Shown here: positions 13,001 through 25,645 of the stretch, piece after piece
Layout of the letters: every line of letters begins with the position of its first letter
How positions within the stretch are numbered: the first letter of the stretch is position 1
DNA from: Stichopus chloronotus
Taxonomy: Eukaryota; Echinodermata; Holothuroidea; Aspidochirotida; Stichopodidae
Length of the DNA stretch: 64,000 nucleotides
Direction: 5' to 3'
Assembly: GCA_021234535.1 (NCBI GenBank)
Contig: CM037829.1
Coordinates: 33,417,976-33,481,975, forward strand
Translations under genes and position numbers: made by a program
Notes under the pieces: model-generated
The model's input: only the letters and a program-made list of their open reading frames with translations
What the model was told of the DNA's origin: nothing
Database searches by the model: none

Positions 13001-15433
13001 TCTACGCATTCAGAGTGAGTTGTAATAGTGATGCCATTGAAATGATCCAATTATTGGGAGACTCAAAGACTTTGGTGTATTGTAGGGAAGTGTGTAAACT
13101 AGTTACGTGAAGACAAGAAAAGGGTAAGGGCAAAAAGGTGGCTTCTGTCTGTCCTCATGTACAGACAATACTTTAAAATTAAACTTGCATTTGCTACGCA
13201 ATTTGTCTCTACCATAGAGTTCTTTCACTGGCGAATAGAAGCTATCCTGCGCACAACAGACGCGCGCAGTCATGTCGCGCGAGGTCATGTAGGTTTAAAT
13301 CGAAGATAATCAACTTTCAGATAATTTACTTACCAAGAGAAAAAAAAAATGTAACAGTGTCGTGTGACCCACGTGCTACAGCGCACCTTGACGATTGGTG
13401 GGGTTAAAATTTATAGAGGGCACGACGAAATCACGCTTTAACATTCGTGTGAATGCGGTTAAATACATCAAGGTATTCTTGATGCAGCAAGTTACAACAA
13501 TGATTGACTTTGCCAAAAAAAAAAATGTCCACCTGTCGCAATACATATTTCACAACTGCGCTTAGTTTCACTGTTCGGGCAAGAGTCCCGGTAAACTTTA
13601 GAGGGCGCTGACTCTGTTAACCACTAAGATAATTCATTTTTCCCCCTTCCCTCTTTTCAAACAATACTACCCAAAAATTCATCACGTCCGACTTTCATTT
13701 TTGTGAGCCATTGCATTTTTTTTTGTCCCATGAAAGTTTTTTTTTATTGCACTGGATACAGAACGCACAGCTGTAACATAAGCTAAAGTGGTTTCGTCCG
13801 TTTTGAGTTAAAAACGAGTCGTGTAAAGACGTAATAGCCAAACTAAACATTTTCAACGTTAAACATTTTTTTAGGGCTACTTGTTTTGGAAAGCAAAGGA
13901 CGGCAAACTCTTGACGGATAGAGACGGGAAGAAAATTTCGACAGAATGGTACGACATGCCCGTAAACGTTAAAGCTGCTTATGAACGACCAGATGGAACA
14001 GTACTATTTTTTAAAGGTAAACATGATGAAGAATGAAGCGATTGATATTATATTTTGCAATTGTCTTAAGTTTTTTTTTAATGTCTGTTCTCTCACGTGG
14101 CACCGCAGATATGGGTATATAGATGACCCACATTATGGCAGGGGAATCAGTTTACATCCTACGCCCCTCCATCTCTCCCTAGAAATAATTACGGCAGAGT
14201 CTCGTCTCAGAATGAGTTGAAGCACCTACCCATAGCATGTCAAAACAGCAACTCTATAGCTATCACAAACAGTTCTAAATTCTCCCACAGGGATGTTGAC
14301 AGTTGAAAGGGTGTGGGGGCAATACCAGTAATTTCGATTACTTCTTAACAGGCAGTAAACACTCAAGTTTACCACCACAATCACATGATTGTCTTGAGGT
14401 TGTTACATCAAAGGTTAATACTGTTTATCTTTTTTTCGGATACAAACAGGAAACAAATATTGGAAATACAACGGGCCTTACAGAATAGCCGGTTATCCGA
14501 GACCGATTAGCGATTTCGGTTTGAAAGACTATGTTGATGGTATCCTTTCCATTGGATCACGGACGTACTTCTTTCACGGGAAGAAAGTTTCAAAATACAT
14601 CGAAGGCAAAAGACGGATGGCGCCAGGTTATCCCAAACCAATCCAAAAAGTATTCCCCGGACTGCCGAAGAAAATCACCAATGCATTTCATTACATCGAT
14701 GGTACGTGACTTGAAAATTTAGGGATGAATATGACCTAAGTCAAAAGTAGATGGGGGGAGGGGTGATTGCGTTGTGAAGGGAACAGATGGGAGTGACAGT
14801 GTGCAATTGTGCATGGTCACGTGACAAGTAGGGCACAGTGCTTCGTTAGAAACAATGGAAGATAACCTCCAAACATTTGTCTGGCTATGTCTGGAAGACA
14901 CTTACTGACCCATAGACCCTGCAGAGTCTGCTTGGGGTGGAAGGTTTCTGTTCCCTAATCTTGGTTCCGCCACCTCTGACGGAACGTCCATAATGTACCG
15001 CTCTTCCGCAAGAGTTTTTACTCCCCTCATTGATCGCTGCCCTCGACGGACGGCGATCACAGGGAAACGCGATTACTAGATGAGTACATACCCTCGGCTG
15101 GGGCTGCAACTCAAATTTTGAGGAATGTATCAAAGGAGGGGAATTCATTCGCCGAGAAAGACTTTGCAAAGTCTAACTGACCCAGTGATGTTGAGCACAT
15201 ATAACAGTGAAAACTGATGCCAAGTTTCCTTGCAATGCGATTACCAGAGTTGGGGTCTTTGCTGTATTCTTTTAATCTTTATTTTTTTTTCAACCCTTCG
15301 TTTTCATGCAGGTCAGTCATACGTCTTCGACGAAAAGAGATATTACAGAGTAAATCCAAGAACCAAAAGACCAGACTGGGGTTACCCGAGGGATTTCACT
15401 GTAGATTTCATGGATTGTAGGGTTGCGGTTTAA
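4076..15433 (+). CDS. Matrix metalloproteinase, secreted, furin-activatable, with hemopexin domain (8 coding exons)
   Basis: Zinc endopeptidase of the matrixin family, acting on extracellular matrix. Coding exons are 4076-4210, 5928-6238, 9398-9708, 10557-10712, 12902-13014, 13875-14016, 14450-14701 and 15312-15433. All junctions are AG/GT and phases match, giving 513 aa. Visible parts: signal peptide (about residues 1-22); propeptide with cysteine switch ARCGFSD (Cys106; the usual motif is PRCGVPD); furin site RVRR (128-131), so the mature form starts near Tyr132; catalytic zinc site HEIGHALGLLH (262-272) with Ser273; a Met turn around Met280; a short hinge; and a four-blade hemopexin domain closed by Cys324 and Cys509. 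There is no membrane anchor, since the protein ends DCRVAV. The start ATG has context CCAAAATGG and lies 50 nt inside an exon with a strong acceptor at 4024-4025, so a noncoding 5' exon is likely. The subfamily (MMP number) cannot be assigned. Confidence 0.93.
4302..4346 (+). repeat. G-rich purine tract, possible quadruplex
   Basis: There are repeated GGGGG and GGAGGAGG blocks within 45 bases, about 100 bases after the exon 1 donor of the MMP. Quadruplex formation is inference from the run pattern. Confidence 0.45.
5545..5895 (+). repeat. Dispersed repeat family, 3' half
   Basis: It aligns by eye with 36320-36670 in the same orientation. Shared words include AAAAAGTAAAAACATT, TGTAGTGGTTGACAGTTT, TGAATATTCAGTTA and GTAGGTTATTTGTA. 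It ends about 30 bases before the acceptor of MMP exon 2, so it supplies most of the sequence upstream of that splice site. Confidence 0.75.
6239..9397 (+). other. MMP intron 2
   Basis: About 3.2 kb with a GTATGT donor and a CCCAG acceptor. It contains a G run near 7757-7768 and an A-rich short tandem repeat near 9150-9230. The open frames in it have no recognisable domain. Confidence 0.75.
9150..9232 (+). repeat. A-rich tandem repeat with CCGCAT cores
   Basis: Three units of roughly 25 bases, each with a CCGCAT(G/T)AAACA core followed by a poly-A stretch of variable length, lie about 170 bases before MMP exon 3. Confidence 0.7.
10224..10238. repeat. Poly-G run
   Basis: An uninterrupted run of about 14 G lies in MMP intron 3. 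Similar runs occur at 7757, 16897, 43804, 44886 and 48228. Confidence 0.85.
10696..10806 (+). repeat. 22-bp minisatellite seeded at the MMP exon 4 donor
   Basis: Five units of 22-23 bp start at 10696, 10718, 10741, 10763 and 10785. Unit 1 is the last 17 bases of exon 4 plus the start of the donor (TTTACG/GTATG); units 4 and 5 repeat the ACGGTATGTAT junction. The coding part of unit 1 encodes the conserved IQSLYG end of the MMP catalytic domain, so the exon edge is the ancestral copy and the rest are duplications into intron 4. Confidence 0.92.
10713..12901 (+). other. MMP intron 4
   Basis: It begins inside the 22-bp minisatellite and ends CACCAG. Reading on from exon 4 stays open through the array for 48 codons to a TAA at 10853-10855. 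Nothing else is recognised. Confidence 0.75.
14702..15311 (+). other. MMP intron 7 with a CpG-rich block
   Basis: About 14890-15175 is richer in CG than its surroundings and is open on the minus strand for 94 codons, with no recognisable domain. Similar GACGG and GATCG words suggest a repeat rather than a gene. Confidence 0.4.
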
Positions 15434-15439
15434 GCAGAC

Positions 15440-16010
15440 TTACGATATTTGTCACCATGTTGGGTTGTAACAACATTGCGCCGCCGATGGAATTACGGCA
15501 AAAACAATTTGCCGAGTGAACAGAGACGATGCAAAGAAAAGTTTACAACACAAGTTAGAAAAGTGTCACAATGTTGTGTCGTAACAATACCGTCGAAAGT
15601 ACTGCAGAGATTTCTGAGTAAACACCATTCAAAACTGGAAATAATCACGAATGCTGACCTGGATCGGGCAAGAGTCACCGTGTTGTTTTGCAACAATGGA
15701 GTGTTGTTGGGACTCGCATGTAGCGATTTTCCAAGTGAACATTGTGTGGCTATCTCCAGATGGTGGTCACAATGGATGCTGTAAGGGGTTAGCGTCAGCG
15801 TCCTGCCGTTGAGGCTGCAAGAGGTACACTGCAACTTGTGCATACGCTTTCATTTATCAGGCGTCATCACATTGAGTTGTAAACAATTCCCATGTGTTGA
15901 AATAAGGATAATCTTCAGAGGCTGTGTGGCAACGGTCCGTGAAGAAATGCGCGTGTTTAAGGTGATGTCTGGTCAAGATGTTGTGTTGCAAAGATATCCA
16001 GGGATGTTTG
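15440..16010 (+). repeat. Degenerate tandem repeat of about 95-115 bp after the MMP stop
   Basis: A motif like GTCACAATGTTGTGTTGTAAC recurs in degenerate form near 15452, 15563, 15674, 15766, 15863 and 15965. A second motif, TTTGCCGAGTGAACA and variants, recurs in step near 15509, 15611 and 15729. It begins a few bases after the MMP stop codon and probably forms the start of the 3' UTR. The open frames here are by-products of the repeat. Confidence 0.6.
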
Positions 16011-16223
16011 AGAGAGGCAAAGGAAACTCGATCGCAGCATTGCTTTTAACATGTTTTATTGTGACTTTAAAATTAATGTATTTAAAGATGTTGACTTGAG
16101 CGGGTGATATCCTTATAATGGGGTTATATCAAAATAGCCAAACCTGGTAGAAACCAGTTCATTGAATGTTATGATAACAGTAAGTAGTCATTAAAATCGT
16201 ACCATAGTTTTGACTGCAAATAT

Positions 16224-16229
16224 AATAAA
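16224..16229 (+). terminator. Candidate MMP polyadenylation signal
   Basis: An AATAAA lies about 790 bases after the stop. A second AATAAA is at 16452-16457. Either could end the MMP transcript; the sequence alone does not decide. Confidence 0.4.
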
Positions 16230-18732
16230 AGTGTTAACCCATTCTGCAGTCAGACTATGGTAAAATTTCAAGTTTTATGAGGAAGAATATCATAGGGAAG
16301 GGTACCCCAATCCTCCTTCACAGTCTATCCGCAACCACCGAGTTAATTTGTGTCATATGACCCATTGTCTTAAATTGTCGCATACACTGGAAAGTCTCAA
16401 CGAAGGAATGTCGCGCACCTGGACTGACAAGTGATGGCCAACTGTTTGTTGAATAAAGCAAAATGAGGCTTTCTATTTTCTATTACAGCAAGGTAGGTGG
16501 ACACTTTGATGTTCCATCTCATTGGAAATGAAAGGTGTTTTAGGTATTACGTATGATATTTTAAAACCAAATACAATCGAAGAGAGACTTCTATTTCCCA
16601 CGTCTCAAACAGTGTCTTCAAACTTTGTAAGTCCCTGACTCATTTAATGAATCAATTCGATATTTTTTCAAACGATGTTTGCAGATGACAACATGAGCTT
16701 TCCGTAGCACCAAAATTACGACGTTAAATTGACACAATCGCCTATAATCAACAATTTAGGATACAGCGATTTTACTGTACATTCTTTATGTACTGCATAA
16801 ACCTACACAATGATACGAGTGAGTCGCCGGTGGTCCAGGTCGCCAACTTACCATCGTTCGTGTCACGTAAATAGTCCCGACGTGCACGTGTATATGGGGG
16901 GGGGGGGGGCGGAACTGATTCGTCATACATTTGCCGAGTATCGGACTTATTTACGAATTTTAATGGTATAAAACTGATATCAGTCGGTGGATAGGAGATA
17001 ACATTATCCTTCTGTTTTGATAATAACTGAGTGGTTTTACAGAATCTCGATGTAATAATAGATAATTTTACGAGGTCTGGAAACACACTTGTAGATCTTT
17101 CGTATGAAGGGTCAAATTCCTCCTTTTACACATGCTTGCTCCCTGAAGTGGATATCAAAAGTACTTTTTGTGTTTTAGCAAATAGTTTTCATAATTTTAA
17201 TCTTTTGATATTTTCTAAATGTTGAGATATTATGCTTGAAAAATCACCTCTTTTAGTTCATTAGCATTCAAAACCCCATGACGTCACGAAACGTCTGCAT
17301 ATAATGTAAGAGAAAGAAGCTCTTCTTGCGTGGTTGTGGATAGACTGTTTTGTCTTCTACATTAACTAACAAGGTCAATTTAAGTTACACGCATAGCGCC
17401 ACCTATATTCAATTTGAGCTTTATCTATATTCAGTTTGAGCTTTATCTGAAATAACTAGACTCAAAAACAGTAATATGTATTAACCACTGCATTTCTATG
17501 AACCATAATGGCTCTTTAATACCATACCTATAGTGGATATGCACTTAGCTAACAAATTTCCCTTTGAAGCAGTCAAAGAAGAGGGAGATATTCAGGGATC
17601 TTCCACTCAGCATTCTCGGCAAGCTATTTCCCTTTACAAATTCGCCACACACCCTGCCCGTATTATGAACGTTTTGATGACCTTTGGTCATTGAATAATA
17701 AGGAAATAGTACGCAACGATCAGCTAGGCAGCCATGCCTGCATACTGTCCAATGTAATATCATGCTTGCTTCATACACCCTTGAGAATCACCACGAGGTA
17801 CCAGTGACAAAAGCAGTAACATCTGAGCACAGGTTACATGAACATACCAAGTAAAGGAGAAAGTCTAAGTTTCTGTTCCTCCAATATCAGTCTGCTTACT
17901 GATCGATCTCTACCATAAAAATAGATAGCCTAACATGACACTGTTAGGCGAAAGGTGTTCTCATGAGGCCGTGCGGCACAAATCCTATGGAAATTTTAGA
18001 ATAATATGACTTTCAAATGGCTAAATGTTGGAATGCAGTTTGACCAGAATATTATCAGGTTATCTGAAAATAAAAAAAAAACTCACAGTCGCATTTACCT
18101 GTGTGTGCCTTACGTGCACTATATATGCTGCAGATATTGAAGGCAGAGCCGTGTTGCCTTACGGGGAAGGACGCCGCCTGCTATTTTTCGGCTCCACTTG
18201 TTCAGTGTGTGAGTAGTTAGTCTGACATGGGTCTATTTTATCTGTTTCTACGATCTTTACATAGCACACTTGCAATGATAGTGACCAGCTTCTGAAAGGA
18301 CATTTTCCTTCATGTTAATGTGATTTAAACATCTGACTCCACGACAAGTTTTTTCTCTTTTCCAATCGTTATGCTTCTGTGGAAGCAGGAAGACTGTGTC
18401 ACTAAAACTGGTATGCATTTCAACAGAAGTTATCAAATTAATTGACGAATTTACCACCATTGATGAAGAAATGAATATTCAATATTTAATGAGTAACATA
18501 GTGATGGTATAAATGATGATTGTTCTACTCTTCACTGTTGATCATTCCTACAGTAATATATCACCGATGACCAAGTCTACAATTTACTGATTTGTCCCTG
18601 GCACGGTAATTCCCAGATAATTACAGGAGGAGCAATGGATGTTTTCTTTCATTTCAAATTTATTGTAAGTTTTTTTTTTTGTTTAACATTCCATCGTTCC
18701 CTTTGCAAGTCTTTTCTTCCGCGATCGATCAA

Positions 18733-19020
18733 TCAGCTTTCAAACTCCTTTGTGGTATAGTCCGCATCCGATGGAATCAGTACGAGCAAACTTTCACGAT
18801 AGACTCCTTCTGAGACAGAGTTTATCTTTGGTATACAACGTGGTGGAGGAACCAGCCTACGTAGCGTCTCTTTGGCGGCTGCCCCTATATGGCTGCTGCC
18901 CAAAAGAGTCTGCAGGCAATGGTCACAAATTCCCTTTACAATGCCCCAAAATTTGATGAGCTGAACATTAATGTTCACTGGTTTGTTGGTTGCTGCATAC
19001 ACAGTGCCAGAGTACCTGGA
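18733..19020 (-). other. Unrecognised open frame of about 90 codons
   Basis: The minus-strand frame includes segments such as KFWGIVKGICDHCLQTLLGS and AAAKETLRRLVPPPRCIPKI and stops at 18733. Its composition is protein-like, with no low-complexity runs. I cannot name a family. It could be a transposon fragment or an old exon. Confidence 0.2.
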
Positions 19021-19123
19021 GAGTATTTAGTTAAATGTTTGTTCACAGTCGATCTACACAAGTACATGCAATGGAAGCGATGTTTCTCTTTTCATTAAAA
19101 GTCCTGTTTCAGCCAATCGCCTT

Positions 19124-19335
19124 AGGGAAGCCTCACAAATTTAACCAAAGATCATCGTAAAGCAAGTTGTTGCTACCCATTGTAATGAGGATAACAACCA
19201 GAGGGTAATGAGTCATGCTCCTGTGCACGGATCTCCTGGCCTCAAAGAGTTAGGTACAGGCTGCGTGTACTCAAGTTTGTGGGATATACCGGCTGCATAA
19301 TGAGAAGTAGTGTGATGTCTTTGTGAGGCTTCCCT
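19124..19335. repeat. Inverted repeat with 16-bp perfect arms
   Basis: AGGGAAGCCTCACAAA at 19124-19139 is matched by its exact reverse complement at 19320-19335, about 180 bases away. Imperfect pairing extends a few bases outward. It could be the ends of a small inverted-repeat element or a hairpin. Confidence 0.6.
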
Positions 19336-20995
19336 TAGAGCCTTGAAAGTGAGGGTTGTATATGACTTTTGTGGGACTGAGAGGAATTTGCTTCCAAATC
19401 CAGCGGACCTTAGTTTTTCGTAGCGAGTAGCTGAACGAAAAAACAGGTACGCTGCACAGGGTATGGAAGATTGTGAATCGATGTGTCACTATGGTCATCA
19501 GTTGGTAGAAGTGGATTTTGAATCAATGATCAACTTTGCCCAAAAGCTGGTGTTGATAGATTGCAATGCAATGCAATGTTCCACTGAGACCAAAGGCAGT
19601 CGCATGATTTTAATTTGTGAGATATAGTCTCTTTGGAAAACTCACTTCCATCGACCGAATCAAAGTTAGAAAAGACACACAAAAATTGTCCATGCTATCG
19701 CAAATGTAAGAAATGTTAATTCTGATGGCAATTAGATCATGTTCACAGACAGAAACAAGTCATTGGTCAGTCGGCTGGAGAAGGAGAAATCTGAACTGCA
19801 GAACAAAACTATTTCTATCTTGACCCATCCACAAGTATTACATGGTAGAACTTCAATTTGATGCTTTTAAACTTATCAATATGATGTGCACTTGTAAATG
19901 ACCTAGGACATCTCAAATCACTAAGCATCATCGAAAGGAATTAAGCCGGTAGTACCCACATCATCGGTGACTAGGAGGCTGTATTTATTTTGATACAAAT
20001 TTCTTGAAAAGCTGTGATACTCAGTTGTGGCATTTTGGTCAAACTTGTGGAATTGATCCACATATACAACATAAATGTTACTATTCTTTTGCAATCCTTG
20101 ACTGAGAGTGACTGTTCTGTATAATGTATGATATAAGTGATGAGAAGATATGTGAAACACGTTTTTTGCGTTTTTATTGCTTAACAACCTTGTGCACAAT
20201 GTCAAGATTTATTCTTTCTGCATAAAAATTACTTTCTAGCGATGAGAATTGGTTGGAAAGAAAGTAACTTATAATCTCTTGCACAAGAAATTTACACCAT
20301 TTACGAAAAAGGAATTAACTAATTGACTTAAGTATACCAGTGGCAAATGCAACGAAGAATGATAGCTATTTTATGCATGGACAAACTGTATACCAAGTTA
20401 CCAATGCCCTCCCATCTTTTCTTTTATTTTGTTATTTTATTAAGGTGACCTTATACTTGATGCTGCTCTAGAGTAAATACAACTGTTTAAAAAAACATAT
20501 CCTGCTTGTAGCAAGTCCAAAGTCTGAAGTCCTTTGTAAATACACTTTATACTAAACATAACCCCCTGCCCCCCGTCTCCTCACCCAGGAAGCAGTGACG
20601 AGAACAATCTAGGATAACATGACCCACAATGTAAACAGGTAAAATAATGTAAAATCAAAGTTCCAAATTGTGACTTAGGCATATATGCTGTATCTGCCAT
20701 CCATATTGTCTCAAGGTGACAATGTAAGGGTCCCTCTTTAGTGAAACCACCTCCTGGAGACCCCAAAACTGCATCTCCCCTTCCCACAGCCCTCTTGCTT
20801 CTCTATGAAAAAGTTAGTGTTTAACATTTTCACTGTACAATTTTACAAAAACAATGTTGATTACAAGTGAAAAAAAGAACAAACTATGATACTTACAAAG
20901 ACCTTACAAAGTATAGATGATAGGATCTAAGGTACATAAGGAAGGATTAAAGTTGACTGTACCTGAGATGAATTTCGAATAAAAATGTGGCAGTG

Positions 20996-23900
20996 TTATG
21001 ATACCTTTGATTTTTTACTAGGACTCCTCTTTGGGCTTTTGATGACCTTTTTGCCATGAGGACAAATTTTCTGGTTGAGGCAGTCATGGCACCTTGGTCC
21101 AACCGGCAGGCACAGCTGTTGACCGAACCCAACCATCAGCGCATTAATCTCTCGCCATTTGTCCCTGAATGACAGAGCGTGAAAAAGAAACCAAACATTC
21201 CCAAGAAAGTATTACCTCGTTGAGGTCTTTGCTTCAATCGACAGTTAAATTTACTGGTATCTTTTAGTTAACTTTGTAAATATTACAATATTTAATTTGA
21301 TGCCAAATCAAGAGCAGGGGAAGGACACGGGGAGGTTCTTCTGACAAAAGCAAATTGAAGCAACAAAGCATAATCATTACTGCCAGAAACTCAAAAAAAA
21401 AAAAAAAAAGGGACGGAGGGAGGAGGAGGAGTTTATTACTACCAAACCATGATTCCAGGCTGGTGCATGATTCCTTGGCAACAGTAAGATATGGGTTCAG
21501 GGGGACAAAAGTCTGCTTCAAGCCCTGCATCAGGTGAAATTTGAAGGGTTTTAAGTGCCATTTATTTATGAAAGTTTTAACACTGCTGCAAAGTGTCTTC
21601 TTCTTAAGTAATAATAAACCAATTGAATGCACCATTTATATTTTTATGGAATTAAAAAGAGGGGATTTTACCCCCTCCTTTGTAGGGGGGACAAATTCCC
21701 CTCCCCTTGCCCTCTGACAGAATCTCTGCATTATAGATAAAAGGTGAATCTTTCAACTTAATATTTTCTGAAGGACAAACCATATTAATGAGCTGTTGCA
21801 CTGACCCAACTTGCTTTGCTTCAGAGATTTTCTATGCTAATGAATTAATCTGTGGTGGGCCAATAAAAAGTCATTCCATTGATAAGTTTCTTTCACTGCT
21901 TGTTCCTAGATATAAATCATTTGCAACAACCTTGGTAATAGAAATGTGACTCCGAGTCAAAACGTCTACACATGTAGCAAGGCCAGAAGCCATTGTCACT
22001 GTATCAGAAAAAAAAAAATAAAAAATCAGAGTGCTAGTATTGGAGTCAGCATTTGTTTACGAAAGAAAATTCAAGAGATTTTAAAGCTGCTGTGTGAGAG
22101 GAAAATTGGTTCCCCTTGTCAGACAGCAAGGATGAACAAGAAAGACGACTGCCAAACAAAACAACATTAGGAGAATTAAGAAAATCCAAGGATTACCTTG
22201 GCAACCATTTTTCCACAGCTTTCCTGGTATCCTCTGGTTGTGTGGTCGGTTTGGGTACCCAGCCCAATCTGTTACAGATGCGGTGCACGTGGGTATCAAC
22301 ACCTATGCCAGTCAGCTGTCCCCAAGCTACATCCATCACTAAATGAGCCATCTTTGGTCCCACCCCGGGCAGCTTTACCAACTCTTCCAACGAGGTGGGA
22401 ATGTCCGACTCGTACTTGTCTTTCAACAGCTTGGTTGTGTTTTTGATGAAGACTACTTTTTTCTGTTGATAGGAAGAAAAGGAAGTAATTACAGCCACAA
22501 ACTGCACGGGCCACGATTACATTGTGAATTCTCTGGGCAGGCCATGTGATACACATGCAGTCCAGTGGCCAAGTGAGTCCAGCGGTCACGTGATTTTTGG
22601 AATCGGTGTGTTTATGGAATGATCAGTTGAAAATTCAAGTGAATGAAAACTATGTCCAACACCAGTCATGCCATACAAATGATTTGACCCAAACAGATAG
22701 GTGATCATATCAAATATCTTGTATTAATTTGTATCTTTTTGTATTATGATACAACCTGCATTAAGTACATTTGAGCAGGATGTGTGGTTGTTCCTGCCTT
22801 TTCAAAAGTGCAGCAAAGGACTAGTTCACAGTGGTCAAAAGCTATGAAAACTACTATAACATGGTCTGGTTGTTAAAAAATAATACAAAACCACCACATT
22901 TCCACAAGAAATGGTTTCTGCATGAGAGTTTTGCTGTGATTGTTTGCAGTGAAAGAAGTCCCATATATCTAACACATGACATGATTTTAGAAAACTAAAT
23001 GAATCTTTCTACCAAAACTAACACTCAAATTGGTCAAATTTCTCGTGATAGAAATGTGGTGTGGATGTTGTTTTCCAAGTGGGTATCATGTGGATAGTAC
23101 AGATGGAAAATAAATGATAAAGGCTACTTTTAGTTCATCAAACATCACTTTTTATTTTAAAATACAATCTGACTAAACCTGATTTGGTGAAAAGAAAGGG
23201 TGACATGAGAGGAAGTTTGTTATCACTCCAACTTTTCTCCTTCTTCTTCCTTTCTGCATATGTGAAATAATTCAAGAATAATCTAAAATGCTACCAATGT
23301 CTGGTGCTAAAACAGGTATTCAGATCTAACATATGATGAAGTCAAAATGACACACAGTGACACAGGATGTGTACTGTGTAGTATCCATTGGGAGTATAGT
23401 GATGAGGGACACATACTTTTGAATGAAGTAATAGTTATTTAACTTTGTGCTTAAAGTATCGTACCTTCCAAAATCCAACAGGGTAAATAAGGTCCCCTAA
23501 CATCTTGTCTGGGGTCTGCAGAATGTTGGCTACACTGAGTCCATGACTTCTCAGCTTCATCATTGCTGCTGCTGTGACCTGGTCTTTGGTTTGACTGGAG
23601 AGCATCAACGATATCAGCACCTGGTACCTTCTTACCTGGATGATGGATACACAATACACATATCAATGGCTGCAGCAAGCAGTGACAAATTTTAGTCAGC
23701 CAACTGTACAGAATATTACCATTTGATTGGGTTGAAGAGCATCTGCTGATGATTTAACCTAAATTTGTTATCCTGACTTTGATGTCCTGCTATACAGTGG
23801 CAGGAAGGATCATCATTGTCTGCATGGCAATACAATAGAATAGCTTGATTTGGCCATAGTTTTCTAACAGGGCATTCACATATTTCCGAAATCTTTCATG

Positions 23901-25368
23901 ACGTGCAGTTTAGCAAAATGATGAAACATGTACACGCCAAGAATAACAATGTACAAGACACTCCTCTGCATGCACGACGGGCGTCAAAGTTAATTTATCA
24001 TACAATGGATGGCAATACAACAGACTACAATAAAATGCAAATAAAGTTCATACGACAATTCAGATTTTTTCCCATGAAACCTTAGCTGAATAAGCTTATT
24101 TGATTCTGGCAGCATGTGGTAAAAGAGACAGGGGCATCTGAGATGGTTTTCTGGAATAATTAGTGAAAAAGTGTCAAACTATACACTGCAATATTCCAAA
24201 TCAAGTTGTATTGTACAATGCTTCTTTCTCAAATGAGACAAGTTATTCAGATTGAATACCTCACTGATTTTGAGACAATCAGTGAAACTGTTTCAAACTA
24301 CAGACTACCAACTTCCAAATCAATTGTAAATCAGTTTTATTGTAATTTATACACTGTTTCTTTATACAGAGAGCATAGAGAAAATTCAGGTTGTGGGTAA
24401 AGAAACAAGCTGGTCAGATTGAATATTACAGAAAGTACTTCATTCTTAGGCAACACTAGACAAAGAACTCTGGGAGAGTGGGAAATGGGAAGCTTACCAA
24501 GATGCAAACAAGAGACTCCAAATCTTCAGTGTCCCCCTATGAATCAAGCCTAAGCTACTGTATGAGCAAATTGTTATACAGTATTAATATGAAATGATAT
24601 TTTACATTTGAATTGACTAGCACCAACGTAGAACTACAATACATTTTCAACGTTGACACAACACTCTCAAACTACATGATCACGGTTAAACTTCTGTGCA
24701 TGATTGAATAGAACTGGATGTTGAAATATGGCATGACACAGTGGCAGGGCATACAGTAGTGCCTCTATTAATCCATAACTTCACTATAAATACATGTGAG
24801 ACTGAGATGAGTACTATCTGTTAGTATGTATTTATGATCCCTCCTGTCATTTCCATGACACTGTCATTAAAGAAACTAGACCATCCTAACTTGGTGCAAC
24901 ATTTCAATTTACCTTTGGTTCAGCGTTGTCATCTTGCAATTTGCTACAACCTATGACATCAACAGGGGCATCTTTCTTCTTTCTCATCTCATGTATATTC
25001 ACCAGTTGTTCCCTCCAGTTCGATGGTTCCCAGTCAGTTTTCTTCTGACAGCAACTGCCAGTGTCTGACCTGGCACTACTTCCATTTTCTACTTCAGCCT
25101 CATCTTCATATTTTACTCTGATGTGCTTCCTTTTGGAGGCAGTAATCACAGTTGTTGTATCTGGATCAGTCTTGAGTTTGGACTTCAGTCTAGGAAGTCT
25201 AACCCCACCATCTTCTTCCGGCTTTGTAGTTTCCTGAGGTTTTATGGTTGTCTCTCTGCCTTGTCTCGAATACCTTGATCTGGTCACCCTTGCACTATGG
25301 GTAAAATAAGGTGACACAACATCTCCAAAACCTTCAGCAAATCTTCCAAGAGTCCCAGTTTTGTTCAT
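20996..25368 (-). CDS. NTHL1: Endonuclease III-like DNA glycosylase/AP lyase NTHL1 (4 exons)
   Basis: Bifunctional glycosylase that removes oxidised pyrimidines and nicks at the abasic site in base-excision repair, in nucleus and mitochondria. Exons in transcript order: 25368-24913, 23635-23465, 22462-22197, 21164-20996; phases match, 353 aa. The N-terminal exon is basic and low in conservation, typical of the family (KRKHIRVK is a possible nuclear signal). The glycosylase core begins [19 protein letters not shown] (from residue 153). The helix-hairpin-helix LPGVGPK carries the catalytic Lys246; Asp265 is in GVDTHVHR. The 4Fe-4S cluster Cys316, 323, 326 and 332 has the exact C-x6-C-x2-C-x5-C spacing, followed by a basic tail. 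It resembles human NTHL1 (312 aa) closely from the core on. The start is the only in-frame ATG at the beginning of exon 1; an upstream noncoding exon is possible. Confidence 0.95.
21165..22196 (-). other. NTHL1 intron 3
   Basis: It contains a poly-A run followed by a G/A-rich stretch (about 21390-21435). Nothing gene-like is seen on either strand. Confidence 0.7.
23636..24912 (-). other. NTHL1 intron 1 with a diverged duplication
   Basis: Segments at about 24158-24262 and 24278-24430 share ordered words (AGTGAAA..GT.TCAAACTA, TTCCAAATCAA, CAGATTGAATA). This suggests an old tandem duplication of about 130 bp. No gene is seen. Confidence 0.55.
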
Positions 25369-25557
25369 TATGTGTCGGTCGAAGTTCAGACTTATTTGCA
25401 GAAAAAAACAGTGTTAGTTTCTTTTCAGCGACATCTGTCATCCAAGATCAAAGTGTTTAAACTTTGAAACCATAGGGCAGTCCATTAAGGTTATGACTCA
25501 GATGGTTTCTGAAATACAAGAGACATGGCAAAAATTCTGGGATCTTATTTTGCAGAC

Positions 25558-25645
25558 CTGTGTTCATCCACAATCAATATGGTGTAGGATCCTCGATGAG
25601 TCTTCAGCCTTTCTGATCCTCAAATTCTAAACTAAACTACATCTT
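25558..25645 (+). repeat. Short dispersed repeat, copy 1
   Basis: It shares GTGTTCATCCACAATCAA, TAGGATCC, TCGATGAGT and CTTTCTGATCCTCAAATT in order with 55206-55295. The copies are about 85 percent alike by eye and in the same orientation. Confidence 0.8.

Larger units (their letters stand above)
16458..20995. other. Intergenic region between MMP and NTHL1
   Basis: The two genes converge here. It holds a G run (about 16897-16909), an inverted repeat (19124-19139 with 19320-19335), and an unexplained open frame (18733-19020, minus). The rest is AT-rich sequence in which I recognise nothing. Confidence 0.6.

Noticed and set aside
15449..16099. Open frames of 111, 116 and 96 codons after the MMP stop.
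   Set aside because: They run through a degenerate tandem repeat in the probable 3' UTR, and frames on both strands overlap.
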